A DNA stretch of 10,376 nucleotides from JAIPEI01 sp041685835 (GTDB taxonomy: Bacteria; Desulfobacterota; DSM-4660; Desulfatiglandales; HGW-15), in contig JAWLEX010000107.1 of NCBI GenBank assembly GCA_041685835.1, forward strand, positions 1 through 10,376, written 5' to 3'. Below are positions 1 to 6,354 of the stretch, piece by piece; the stretch's first letter is position 1, and each line of letters opens with the position of its first letter. The position numbers and the translations under genes are program-made. The notes under the pieces are model-generated. The model did no database searches. It saw nothing but the letters and a program-made list of their open reading frames with translations, and was not told the origin of the DNA.

Positions 1-20
1 ATTCCGCTATCCTGCGGAAT
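1..20. repeat. Short perfect inverted repeat at left edge
   Basis: ATTCCGC (1-7) and GCGGAAT (14-20) are perfect complements around a 6-base loop. The repeat begins at the first base of the window, so it may be the inner part of a longer structure cut by the edge. It lies downstream of the leftward operon and may take part in its termination, but no T-run follows it on the readable side. Confidence 0.45.
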
Positions 21-70
21 GGTCCTTGATCTTGACAAAAAATCCTCATTTCTGAATTGGAAACTTGCCA

Positions 71-99
71 GTGCCCAAAAAGCGTTTCTGGATGGGCAC
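71..99 (-). terminator. Hairpin just after the ACT gene, possible terminator
   Basis: GTGCCCA (71-77) pairs perfectly with TGGGCAC (93-99) around a 15-base loop, starting 4 bases after the stop codon of the last leftward gene. On the minus strand the hairpin is not directly followed by a strong T-run; a run of six T lies about 30 bases further on (near 35-41). It could be a weak or Rho-assisted terminator or a 3' mRNA-stabilising hairpin. Confidence 0.35.
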
Positions 100-102
100 G
101 AG

Positions 103-531
103 CTAAAGGGCATAGGCCTCTTCGCCAAGGACCCGGATCCACTCCCCTTCGAGGCAACGTATCGCGTCTTCCACTGGTTGTGCCCGGATGATCAGCACGG
201 TGCTCTTGCCGGAGGAAAGGCAAGGGTATACATAGTCCACGTTGATGGCGGCTTCCCTGAGCGGCCTGAGAACCGAGCTGAACCCTCCCGGATGATTGGG
301 GATTTCAGAGGCGATCACATCATGGGTCTCCAGTATGTGGCCGGCTGCCGAGAGCAGGTGGACCGCCTTGTCAGGGTTGTCGGCTACAAAGTTCAACCGT
401 CCCTCGTCCCCCCGCGTGGACACATAAAAGGCAATGATTCTGATGCGGCCGGCCCCGAGCAGATCGGTTATCTCCGAGAGACGGCCGGGTTCGTTTTTCA
501 AGGTGAGTTCGATTTCCTTGACGCTTTTCAT
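103..531 (-). CDS. Tandem ACT-domain small-ligand-binding protein
   Basis: A 142-residue protein made of two ACT-like beta-alpha-beta units, roughly residues 3-70 and 72-138. The opening is typical: EIELTLKNEPGRLSEITDLL, a strand followed by the P-G-R-L turn that binds amino acids in ACT domains. There is no catalytic domain, so it is probably a ligand-responsive regulator or accessory protein. I chose the ATG at 531 because AAGGA lies 9 bases upstream; in-frame ATGs at 537 and 561 would add MP or ten residues with poorer ribosome-binding sites. It is the last gene of the 2-oxoacid:ferredoxin oxidoreductase operon, 72 bases after the gamma subunit. Stand-alone tandem ACT proteins of this size are often found beside indolepyruvate oxidoreductase or phenylacetate-CoA ligase genes, so an aryl or amino-acid-derived ligand is possible. 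The ligand cannot be told from sequence. Confidence 0.85.
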   Translation of the reverse strand: MKSVKEIELTLKNEPGRLSEITDLLGAGRIRIIAFYVSTRGDEGRLNFVADNPDKAVHLLSAAGHILETHDVIASEIPNHPGGFSSVLRPLREAAINVDYVYPCLSSGKSTVLIIRAQPVEDAIRCLEGEWIRVLGEEAYAL

Positions 532-603
532 GGGCATCCATCCTTCAGGCGGGCCGCTCATCCCGGGCGGACCGGGACGTGAACGCCGGCGGCGGTCTCG
601 GCG

Positions 604-1149
604 TTAGACACGTTTGGTTGCGTACTGGGCGCCTCGTTCCATGCCCTTTCGGTTAAGGTCCATGATGGAGGCCTTTTTGCCCTTGACGATTTCAGTGAGA
701 CCGTTCATCAGTGAGTCGAGACTGGTAAGCCCCGTCTTGGCGGCAAAAGCCCCGAGCATGATCATGTTCGCAATGCGCGGGCTGCCCAGTTCGTTGGCGA
801 TTTCGGTGACCGGGACTCGAATCTCCTCCACATCATCGCGAGTGAGTTCAGCCTCAACAAGGCTGTCGTTTATCATCATTGTCCCGCCCGAGCGGATCAT
901 GCCCTGGTAGCGGAGAAGGGAGGGGTTGTTCATAACGACGACATGGTCGGCAGATGAAGAGACGGGAGAGGCGATTTCCTCGTTCGAGACCACAACCGTG
1001 CAATTGGCGGTCCCTCCGCGAACCTCTGCTCCATAAGAGGGGAGGTAGGTCACGTGCATGCCGTCCCGCATGACCGACACGGCGAACACGTAGCCCATCA
1101 TGAGGACTCCCTGCCCCCCGAATCCCGCGAATATTGTTTCCTTAATCAT
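604..1149 (-). CDS. korC: 2-oxoacid:ferredoxin oxidoreductase, gamma subunit
   Basis: A 181-residue subunit of the POR gamma family, which helps bind CoA and completes the oxidoreductase that converts a 2-oxoacid plus CoA to acyl-CoA, CO2 and reduced ferredoxin. The N-terminal GFGGQGV (residues 9-15) is the family signature, followed by SYGAEVRGGTANC (39-51), the conserved strip at the CoA/TPP interface. Length is normal for a separate gamma subunit. I chose the ATG at 1149 because GGAAGGA sits 9 bases upstream and homologues begin at the same place; an upstream TTG at 1176, abutting the beta-subunit stop, would add nine unconserved residues. It follows the beta gene by 27 bases and is co-transcribed with it. 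The substrate is probably 2-oxoglutarate, but branched-chain or aromatic 2-oxoacids are not excluded. Confidence 0.93.
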   Translation of the reverse strand: MIKETIFAGFGGQGVLMMGYVFAVSVMRDGMHVTYLPSYGAEVRGGTANCTVVVSNEEIASPVSSSADHVVVMNNPSLLRYQGMIRSGGTMMINDSLVEAELTRDDVEEIRVPVTEIANELGSPRIANMIMLGAFAAKTGLTSLDSLMNGLTEIVKGKKASIMDLNRKGMERGAQYATKRV

Positions 1150-1176
1150 AGACCCATGTCCTTCCGAATGTGTCAA

Positions 1177-1926
1177 TCAGATGTCGCCTACCTCGTCCTT
1201 TAACACCTGTAGAGGGTAAGCCGACAGCATGGTTTTTTCGATCCAGCGGCACGCATCCACAGGGGACATCTTCCAGTTTGTGGGGCACTGGGAGACGATT
1301 TCGACCAGAGAGAACCCCAGCCCCTGCATCTGGACCTTGAACGCTTTGGTAAGGGCCTTCTTGGTTCGGCGGATGTGCTTGGGGGTGTGTACCGCGGTTC
1401 GCTCGATGTACGCGCTGCCCCCGGTCAAGGCCAGCATCCTGCTCAGATCGAGAGGTCTGCCGTCGCGTGATCGATCCCGGCCCCCGGGCGTGGTGGTCGA
1501 GTTTTGCCCCAGCAGAGTGGTGGGGGCCATCTGTCCGCCGGTCATGCCGTAAACACCGTTGTTGACGAAGATGACAGTGATGTCCTCTCCCCGGTTTGCC
1601 GCGTGTATAGTCTCTGCGGTTCCGATGGCGGCGATGTCCCCGTCGCCCTGGTAGGTAAATACTACTCGGTCCGGGAGAACCCGCTTGATTCCTGTGGCAA
1701 CGGCAGCGCCCCGGCCGTGTGCGGCTTCACCCATGTCCACATCGAGATAGTTGTAAGCCAGCACTGCGCACCCCGCCGGCGGGACCCCGATTACTCGGTC
1801 GCCTATGTCGAGTTCGTCGAACACCTCGGCCACAAGGCGGTGAATTATGCTGTGACCGCATCCCGGGCAGTAGTGAAAAACGGCGTCTTTCAAGTATCTT
1901 GGTTTACCGAAGATCTTTTTTGACAT
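1177..1926 (-). CDS. korB: 2-oxoacid:ferredoxin oxidoreductase, beta (TPP) subunit
   Basis: A 249-residue catalytic subunit that binds thiamine pyrophosphate and the proximal [4Fe-4S] cluster in the cytoplasm. The TPP/Mg motif is visible as GDGD (94-97) with NNGVYGMTGGQ beginning at N122. YCPGCGH supplies C20 and C23; with C53 (PPAGCA) and C214 (SQCPTNW) these make the four-cysteine set expected for the cluster in OGOR/KorB-type enzymes. HGRGAAVATGIK (70-81) is the conserved active-site stretch. The start ATG at 1926 has GAGGAAGG a few bases upstream. It lies 59 bases after the alpha gene. A two-gene alpha/beta layout with separate gamma and ferredoxin subunits is the Kor/Vor architecture; I prefer Kor, without proof of substrate. 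Confidence 0.94.
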   Translation of the reverse strand: MSKKIFGKPRYLKDAVFHYCPGCGHSIIHRLVAEVFDELDIGDRVIGVPPAGCAVLAYNYLDVDMGEAAHGRGAAVATGIKRVLPDRVVFTYQGDGDIAAIGTAETIHAANRGEDITVIFVNNGVYGMTGGQMAPTTLLGQNSTTTPGGRDRSRDGRPLDLSRMLALTGGSAYIERTAVHTPKHIRRTKKALTKAFKVQMQGLGFSLVEIVSQCPTNWKMSPVDACRWIEKTMLSAYPLQVLKDEVGDI

Positions 1927-1985
1927 GATCCTTCCTCAATTCCGGGGCTTCCGCGGTGTCATATGCCCATTGTCTCTAAGGCCCT

Positions 1986-3068
1986 TCAGGGAATGCCGCC
2001 GAGCCTTCGGCGGTCATACAGGGTGTGAATGACGCCCGCGATCTCATCCGGGGTGGGGATGGTTCCTCCGGGTCTGCCGTAGAAGTGGATCCGCCCTCGT
2101 CCTTCAAGGGCCAGCCTTACGTCTTCGACCATTTGGCCTGTACTCATCTCGAACGTGAAAAAATCGTGCACTGTGCGGCTCATGTCTTGAATAACACGGT
2201 CGGGAAAGGGCCACAGTGTCACGGGCCTGACGAGGCCGACTCGGAATCCCTTTTCCCGCAGGGCCTTGACCGCACCTTTGGCGATTCTCGCTGCGGTGCC
2301 GTACGCTATGACCACGAGGCGGGCATCTCCGGTCAGGAAGGTCTCGGCGGAAGGTATTTCCCGGGTGATGGCTTCATATTTGCGAAAGAGCTTCCAGTTC
2401 AGTTCCTCTTCAACGGCTGTGTCGAGGAGCAGGGAGAGGATCACCCTGCTCTGCCGATTCCGGGCGCCGTCCAGTTTCCAGGGCTTGCCGGGAAGTTCGG
2501 CGGGATCCATGGGGTCGGGGAACGTGACGGGCTCCATCATCTGACCCATCATGCCGTCGCCTAGAATCATGACCGGTGTCCTGTAGCGGTCTGCATAGCC
2601 AAAGGCGGTCCTGGTCAGGTCAGCCAGCTCCTGGCCGGAGGCGGGGGCCAGGACGATATTGCGGTAGTCCCCGTGCCCTCCCCCACGGGTGGCCTGAAAA
2701 TAGTCCCCCTGGGAAGGCGCGATGTTGCCCAGGCCGGGGCCGCCTCTCATGGTGTTGACGATCACAGCCGGAAGCTCCTGGGCGGCCAGGTAGCTGATAC
2801 CTTCCTGCTTCAGGCTGATGCCCGGACTCGAAGAGCTTGTCATTACGCGGGCCCCGGCCATTGACGCTCCGATTATCATGTTTACGGCGGCCAACTCACT
2901 CTCGGCCTGGACAAAGGTGCCCCCATGGGTTCGATCCATGATTTCGGACATGTACTCGGTCAGCTCGTTCTGGGGGGTTATGGGATATCCGGCGTAGAAA
3001 CGGCAACCCGCACGAACCGCAGCCTCGCCGATCACATGGCTTCCTCTCATCAGCTGTTTTTCAGTCAC
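1986..3068 (-). CDS. korA: 2-oxoacid:ferredoxin oxidoreductase, alpha subunit
   Basis: A 360-residue alpha subunit with an N-terminal POR_N domain (about residues 10-230) and a C-terminal transketolase-C-like domain (about 240-350). GYPITPQNELTEYM near residue 27 is the hallmark substrate/TPP-side motif, followed by QAESELAAVNMIIGASMAGA with the conserved glutamates and by TSSSSPGISLKQEG. It pairs with the beta subunit to form the active site. I chose the GTG at 3068 (protein start VTEKQLMRG): it has GAGG 7 bases upstream and overlaps the ferredoxin gene by 8 bases, a normal translational-coupling arrangement. An in-frame ATG at 3116 would add 16 residues that only read the end of the ferredoxin gene out of frame, and the ATG at 3050 has no ribosome-binding site. 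It is the second gene of the operon. Confidence 0.93.
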   Translation of the reverse strand: MTEKQLMRGSHVIGEAAVRAGCRFYAGYPITPQNELTEYMSEIMDRTHGGTFVQAESELAAVNMIIGASMAGARVMTSSSSPGISLKQEGISYLAAQELPAVIVNTMRGGPGLGNIAPSQGDYFQATRGGGHGDYRNIVLAPASGQELADLTRTAFGYADRYRTPVMILGDGMMGQMMEPVTFPDPMDPAELPGKPWKLDGARNRQSRVILSLLLDTAVEEELNWKLFRKYEAITREIPSAETFLTGDARLVVIAYGTAARIAKGAVKALREKGFRVGLVRPVTLWPFPDRVIQDMSRTVHDFFTFEMSTGQMVEDVRLALEGRGRIHFYGRPGGTIPTPDEIAGVIHTLYDRRRLGGIP

Positions 3069-3291
3069 GGTAGACCTCGATCGCGACGTCGGGACAAATG
3101 GTGGCGCATTGGGCACAGGCCGTACAACGGTTTTGATCGGTTTGTTCGAAATGTGCCGGAAAGTAACCTTTTTGATTCAATTTATTAGAAATTTGAATAT
3201 TTTTATTTGGACATACTTCGATGCATAAATAGCATCCTTTACATAACTCCCTATCTATTTTAATACTTCCTTTTGAAGTTTTCTTTTCCAT
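3061..3291 (-). CDS. korD: 2-oxoacid:ferredoxin oxidoreductase, ferredoxin (delta) subunit
   Basis: A 76-residue 2x[4Fe-4S] ferredoxin-like subunit. Cluster 1 is C17-x2-C20-x2-C23-x3-C27 with the usual proline after the last cysteine; cluster 2 is C56-x2-C59-x2-C62-x3-C66, also followed by proline. It passes electrons from the catalytic subunits to free ferredoxin. It is the first gene of the leftward operon and overlaps korA by 8 bases. The start at 3291 fits homologue length and has only a weak GGA 7 bases upstream; an ATG at 3303 adds four residues. The gene is compositionally split: its first ~40 codons (about 3171-3291) are strongly AT-rich with A/T-ending codons, while the rest matches its GC-rich neighbours. 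All eight cysteines are intact, so it should be functional. Confidence 0.9.
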   Translation of the reverse strand: MEKKTSKGSIKIDRELCKGCYLCIEVCPNKNIQISNKLNQKGYFPAHFEQTDQNRCTACAQCATICPDVAIEVYRD

Positions 3292-3339
3292 AATATCATC
3301 CATTTTGCTGTGCCGCGAAGGGAAATTCATAAAAAGAAT

Positions 3340-3368
3340 TCCATATTCCCTGGCGTCGCCTTTGTCAA
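3340..3368 (-). promoter_or_regulatory. Sigma70-type promoter candidate for the korDABC operon
   Basis: On the minus strand there is a perfect TTGACA (3368-3363), a 17-base spacer and TATGGA (3345-3340), which matches the first three bases of the -10 consensus. It would give a leader of about 40 bases before the ferredoxin start. The -35 is strong and the -10 weak, so an activator may be involved. Confidence 0.5.
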
Positions 3369-3409
3369 CCCCTGTTGCGCATCCGCCCGGTACGGCACGG
3401 CACGGCACG

Positions 3410-3502
3410 CTTTTCGTCTCTCGCCAAGACGCCAGGGAGCGAAGAAAATCCTTAAATCAAGAAACCCCTCGCCGGCGGCACGAATAACACGAAGAAATAT
3501 AA
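3410..3502. repeat. Intergenic repeat-like DNA between the divergent operons
   Basis: The divergent intergenic region (3292-3638) holds no convincing gene. Its middle part contains TCTCGCCAAGACGCCAGGGA and, further on, CACGAATAACACGAAGAA. These resemble the degenerate CGCCAAGACGC / AACACGAAG elements that I recall as widely scattered in Desulfobacterota and related genomes and often mis-annotated as small genes. Just before it, CGGCA is repeated in tandem three times (from 3393). The assignment rests on recollection of such elements; only the sequence itself is directly seen. Confidence 0.35.
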
Positions 3503-3511
3503 AGTGTGTGT

Positions 3512-3540
3512 TTGTGTCTCTTGCCCGCTTCTGTTATAAT
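3512..3540 (+). promoter_or_regulatory. Sigma70-type promoter candidate for the rightward operon
   Basis: A perfect TATAAT (3535-3540) is preceded by a 17-base spacer and TTGTGT (3512-3517), which matches the TTG of the -35 consensus. Transcription would start near 3547, leaving a leader of about 90 bases before the first gene, which has a good AAGGAG at 3625-3630. No other promoter of similar quality is seen upstream of the cluster. Confidence 0.6.
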
Positions 3541-3638
3541 TTTTTCGCTTTTCTCACAGCCTTTTTCAAGGAGCGCCCTAGCCCGACTCACCTCGTGTGT
3601 TTTCTCTAAGCTGAAGACTTCTAAAAGGAGTTCGAACC

Positions 3639-4139
3639 ATGCAGCACGCCAAGAAGCTCGAGCAACTCAACCCTGACCTGACCCCCGACCTTATGAGCAG
3701 GGTGGACGAAATCATCGATCGGTTCAAGGGGGTCCCCGGGTGCCTGATTCCGGTGCTCGAAGACTGCCAGGAGGTTGTGGGATACCTGCCGCTGGAACTC
3801 CAGGATTACATCGGACGTCGATTGAACATCCCCGGCAGCACGGTTTATGGTGTGGTCACGTTTTATTCGTTTTTCTCAATGTTCCCCAAGGGCAGGCATA
3901 CGATCAAGGTCTGCATGGGGACCGCCTGTTACGTCCGGGGGATCGCCGAGGTTTTAAACCGGCTCCAGTCAGGGTTCCAGCTGGAGGTCGGCGGAACGAC
4001 CGAAGACAGGCGCTTCTCCCTCGAGGCTGTACGGTGCGTAGGCGCGTGCGGCCTGGCCCCGGTGGTCGTTGTGGATGAGGACACGCACGGGGCGGTGACC
4101 CCGGACAGGATCCTGAACATACTCGAACGGTATGAGTAG
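3639..4139 (+). CDS. hndA: [2Fe-2S] NuoE/HndA-like subunit of NAD-linked hydrogenase or dehydrogenase
   Basis: A 166-residue protein of the complex I 24-kDa family (NuoE, HndA, HydC). A helical N-terminal part (about 15-80) with the typical GCLIPVLEDCQEVVGYLP stretch precedes a thioredoxin-like [2Fe-2S] domain. The ligands are C92 and C97 (CMGTAC) plus C133 and C137 (CVGAC). In Hnd/Hyd enzymes this subunit relays electrons around the flavin subunit. The start ATG has AAGGAG 8 bases upstream, the best ribosome-binding site in the window. It is first in an operon that ends with a NuoF-like flavoprotein; no complex I membrane subunits are nearby, which favours a soluble hydrogenase or NADH:ferredoxin enzyme over respiratory complex I. 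Confidence 0.93.
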   Translation: MQHAKKLEQLNPDLTPDLMSRVDEIIDRFKGVPGCLIPVLEDCQEVVGYLPLELQDYIGRRLNIPGSTVYGVVTFYSFFSMFPKGRHTIKVCMGTACYVRGIAEVLNRLQSGFQLEVGGTTEDRRFSLEAVRCVGACGLAPVVVVDEDTHGAVTPDRILNILERYE

Positions 4140-4158
4140 AAGGGCGGCTCAAGAGAGC

Positions 4159-4527
4159 ATGGCTCTTAAACTGTCTGAATTGGTGGATTTGCTGGACGGC
4201 GAGGTCCTGATAGGTCGCGAGAGTGAAGATCTGTCTTTCCAGTTCTGTACCGCCAGCGATCTGATGAGCGATGTCCTTCGTGGCCCCACCTCGGGCTCGG
4301 TTCTCATCACCGGCCTGAACAACACCCAGGTTATCCGGGCTTCGGTTATAGCCAATGTGGCGGCGATCATCCTGGTTAGAGGAAAGGATCCCGACGAAGA
4401 CCTTGTCAAGCAGGCCGGAGAACACGGGATACCCCTGCTCCGGACCCCGCTCACAATGTTTACCGCCTGCGGCAGGCTCTTTAAGGCGGGCCTCAGGGGA
4501 GTTGACGGCCTTGTGTTACAGGAGTAG
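4159..4527 (+). CDS. DRTGG-type domain protein, first copy
   Basis: A 122-residue protein consisting of a single small alpha/beta domain of the DRTGG type, a fold also found in phosphotransacetylase N-terminal regions and near CBS domains and of unknown function. The recognisable core is VLITGLNNTQVIRASVIANVA followed by AAIILVRGKDPDEDLVKQA and HGIPLL. The literal D-R-T-G-G string is absent. It is paralogous to the gene at 6344-6691. The start is uncertain: ATG 4159 matches the length and opening (MALKLSELVDLL) of the second copy, whereas ATG 4132 overlaps the hndA stop by 8 bases and adds nine residues; neither has a good ribosome-binding site, so translation is probably coupled to hndA. Its place inside an hnd-like operon suggests a regulatory or assembly role (inference). 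Confidence 0.8.
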   Translation: MALKLSELVDLLDGEVLIGRESEDLSFQFCTASDLMSDVLRGPTSGSVLITGLNNTQVIRASVIANVAAIILVRGKDPDEDLVKQAGEHGIPLLRTPLTMFTACGRLFKAGLRGVDGLVLQE

Positions 4528-4642
4528 GGCCGTCCTTCTAACGAGCCGTTTTCTTGCTCCTGCCCGTGGTCCGGCCGGATCAATGATTGAAGAGAGCCCC
4601 TACACGGCGCAATAACCGGGTACAGGAGCATCACGGTAGCGC
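4528..4642 (+). other. Intergenic leader with possible RBS-masking inverted repeat
   Basis: This 115-base gap is the largest within the rightward operon and encodes nothing recognisable. TGCTCCTG (4555-4562) is an exact reverse complement of CAGGAGCA (4623-4630), and the second arm contains the only AGGAG upstream of the next start codon. Pairing would hide it. TACAGGAG also occurs at 4517-4524, at the end of the previous gene, so two alternative pairings are possible. Confidence 0.3.
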
Positions 4643-5068
4643 ATGTCTCTGCTGGAGAGGCGTTTTAATATCAAGGCCAACGACTTCGTCAAGGCCGGCG
4701 AGGTATCGATCGAAGTCCAGGGCATCTTGAGAAAGATCGGCTTTGACCCCGCACTCATCCGGCGTATTTCCATCTGCGCCTATGAAGCGGAAATGAACGT
4801 GGTCATGCACGGGGGGGACGGAGAGATGACGCTGCGGATCGAACCCGGGCAGATCTCCCTGGAATGCCGTGACAAGGGCGAAGGCATCGAAGACGTGGAG
4901 CTTGCCCTTAAGCCCGGATACTCCACTGCCAAGCCGGAGCACCAGGAGATGGGCTTCGGGGCGGGAATGGGCCTCCCCAACATAAAGAAAAGCGCCTCCA
5001 CCCTTTGTGTGGACTCCAAAAAGGGGCAGGGGGCATGCTTGACAATGAAGTTCGAGGTGAAAATATGA
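4643..5068 (+). CDS. RsbW/SpoIIAB-like GHKL ATPase (anti-sigma-type serine kinase fold)
   Basis: A 141-residue stand-alone HATPase_c_2 domain. The N box is EAEMNVVMHGG (E and N for Mg-ATP), the G1 box DKGEGIEDVE, the G2 lid GFGAGMGLPNIKK and the final strand KGQGACLTMKFE. In RsbW and SpoIIAB this fold binds a sigma factor and phosphorylates an anti-anti-sigma protein, but no STAS-domain partner or sigma gene is visible here. The start ATG 4643 is forced by an in-frame stop just upstream (TAG at 4637); AGGAG lies 14 bases away, a long spacing. Its stop codon overlaps the next start by 4 bases (ATGA), so the two proteins are probably made together. Such genes recur within NAD-linked hydrogenase clusters of anaerobes, with no established role that I know of. 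Confidence 0.87.
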   Translation: MSLLERRFNIKANDFVKAGEVSIEVQGILRKIGFDPALIRRISICAYEAEMNVVMHGGDGEMTLRIEPGQISLECRDKGEGIEDVELALKPGYSTAKPEHQEMGFGAGMGLPNIKKSASTLCVDSKKGQGACLTMKFEVKI

Positions 5069-6354
5069 ATGACCGCGGGCAGGAGGCGGCCTGTCACCAC
5101 GTTCACTACGTGGATATTGATGAGGACCTCTGCAACGGATGTGTCCTTTGCATGAAGGCCTGCCCCATGAAGGCCATACGAATCAGGAATGGTGTGGCTC
5201 GAATCGAAGGCATATGCATTGACTGCATGGAGTGCGCCCGGGTGTGCCCCAGGGGGGCCATTCGAGGGATTTCCTCGGGGGCCGTGGAAATGGGAGATTG
5301 CTCCGAGGAGGCAGTGTGTCCCTCCAGCGCCCTTTATTCGCAGTTCGGCGAGGACTTCCTGCCCAATGACATTCTCCTGGGGCTTCGAAGAATGGGCTTT
5401 CAATATCCTTTTGACCAGTCCTACACCGCCGAGATCTACGAATTCGCAACCGAACTGTACATCCGCGACCAGAGGAAAAAGGATGACCCTGTCTTCCCTC
5501 TCATTTCAGCAGTATGCCCCGCCGTAGTCCACATAATCGCTTATCGTTTCCCGAGTCTCCTGAAGAACATCCTTCCCCTGGCCGTCCCCCGCGAGATTGT
5601 GACGAGGGAAGCGAAACAGCGAGTCTCCGCCAAGAAGGGGTGTTCCCCGGAAGAAATCGGGGTGATTCACGTGGTTCCTTGTCCGGCCTTGATGATTCGT
5701 GAAACCACTCATGACAGCTGTAATCGTGCAGTGGGAATCGGTACGATTTACGAGGATCTGAAAAAATCGATTCAGGAAATAGAGGAAGACCGGGTATTTC
5801 ACTACTCGGGAGGCATAGGCCTGGGATGGGGTATCTCGGGTGGCGAAATTGCGGGGCTCGATGCAAAGTGTATTGCGGTATCCGGTGTTCATGAGACTAT
5901 TCGATACCTGGAACACGTGGAGATGGGGCTCCTCGATCACATCGAATTCCTTGAGTGCCGGATCTGCACGGAGGGATGTGTCGGGGGGCCGTTCACCGTA
6001 GCTGACCGATATCAGACAAAACAGCTCGTGCAGAAGTACGTGCGCATGTTCGGTGTGGAGAGACGGATCAAGCAGAAGTATGTGACAAAGCTATACCGGG
6101 AAGGCTGGTTCGTGTCGGAAAGGGAGATCCTGCCCATTAGACGCGATCACATCGAGTTGACTGTTTCCGAACGAATCGAGCAGCAGAGAAGAGTTGAGTT
6201 CATCCTGAGAAAGCTTCCGGAAAAGCACTGCGGCATGTGCGGGTCACCGGATTGCCGTACTTTCGCAGAGGACGTGGTGGCCGGAAGGGCCCAACTGGCC
6301 AGCTGCAAGCACTTGGGAAAACATGAAACGATCGGAGACACACTTGAAGGTTAA
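5065..6354 (+). CDS. Ferredoxin / degenerate [FeFe]-hydrogenase-like / Fe-S domain protein
   Basis: A 429-residue cytoplasmic iron-sulfur protein in three parts. Residues 15-70 form a 2x[4Fe-4S] ferredoxin (C23, C26, C29, C33; C51, C54, C57, C61). Residues about 85-350 resemble the [FeFe]-hydrogenase large subunit C-terminal domain. Residues about 375-420 form an Fe-S domain of the CGMCGSPDC type (C389, C392, C397, C414). The hydrogenase loops are altered: TSCCP becomes SAVCP (C151), MPCxxK becomes VPCPAL (C206), and the third loop is ECRICTEGCVGG (C301, C305). All four cluster-cysteine positions remain, but the proton-relay cysteine and the lysine are gone, so H2 catalysis is unlikely; an electron-transfer or redox-sensing role is inferred. 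The start ATG 5065 has GAGG 7 bases upstream and a 4-base overlap with the previous gene; an in-frame ATG at 5005 lies within that gene. Confidence 0.88.
   Translation: MNDRGQEAACHHVHYVDIDEDLCNGCVLCMKACPMKAIRIRNGVARIEGICIDCMECARVCPRGAIRGISSGAVEMGDCSEEAVCPSSALYSQFGEDFLPNDILLGLRRMGFQYPFDQSYTAEIYEFATELYIRDQRKKDDPVFPLISAVCPAVVHIIAYRFPSLLKNILPLAVPREIVTREAKQRVSAKKGCSPEEIGVIHVVPCPALMIRETTHDSCNRAVGIGTIYEDLKKSIQEIEEDRVFHYSGGIGLGWGISGGEIAGLDAKCIAVSGVHETIRYLEHVEMGLLDHIEFLECRICTEGCVGGPFTVADRYQTKQLVQKYVRMFGVERRIKQKYVTKLYREGWFVSEREILPIRRDHIELTVSERIEQQRRVEFILRKLPEKHCGMCGSPDCRTFAEDVVAGRAQLASCKHLGKHETIGDTLEG

Noticed and set aside
19..582. 187-codon open frame on the plus strand over the ACT gene
   Set aside because: It lies opposite a clear tandem ACT protein, has no ribosome-binding site of note and its translation looks like a shadow frame.
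2025..2564. Plus-strand open frame opposite the alpha subunit
   Set aside because: It is the antisense shadow of korA, which carries well-conserved motifs throughout this stretch.
3310..3609. Possible small gene in the divergent intergenic region
   Set aside because: The translation is low in recognisable structure and matches the pattern of repeat-derived peptides; the frame crosses the promoter candidate and has no ribosome-binding site.
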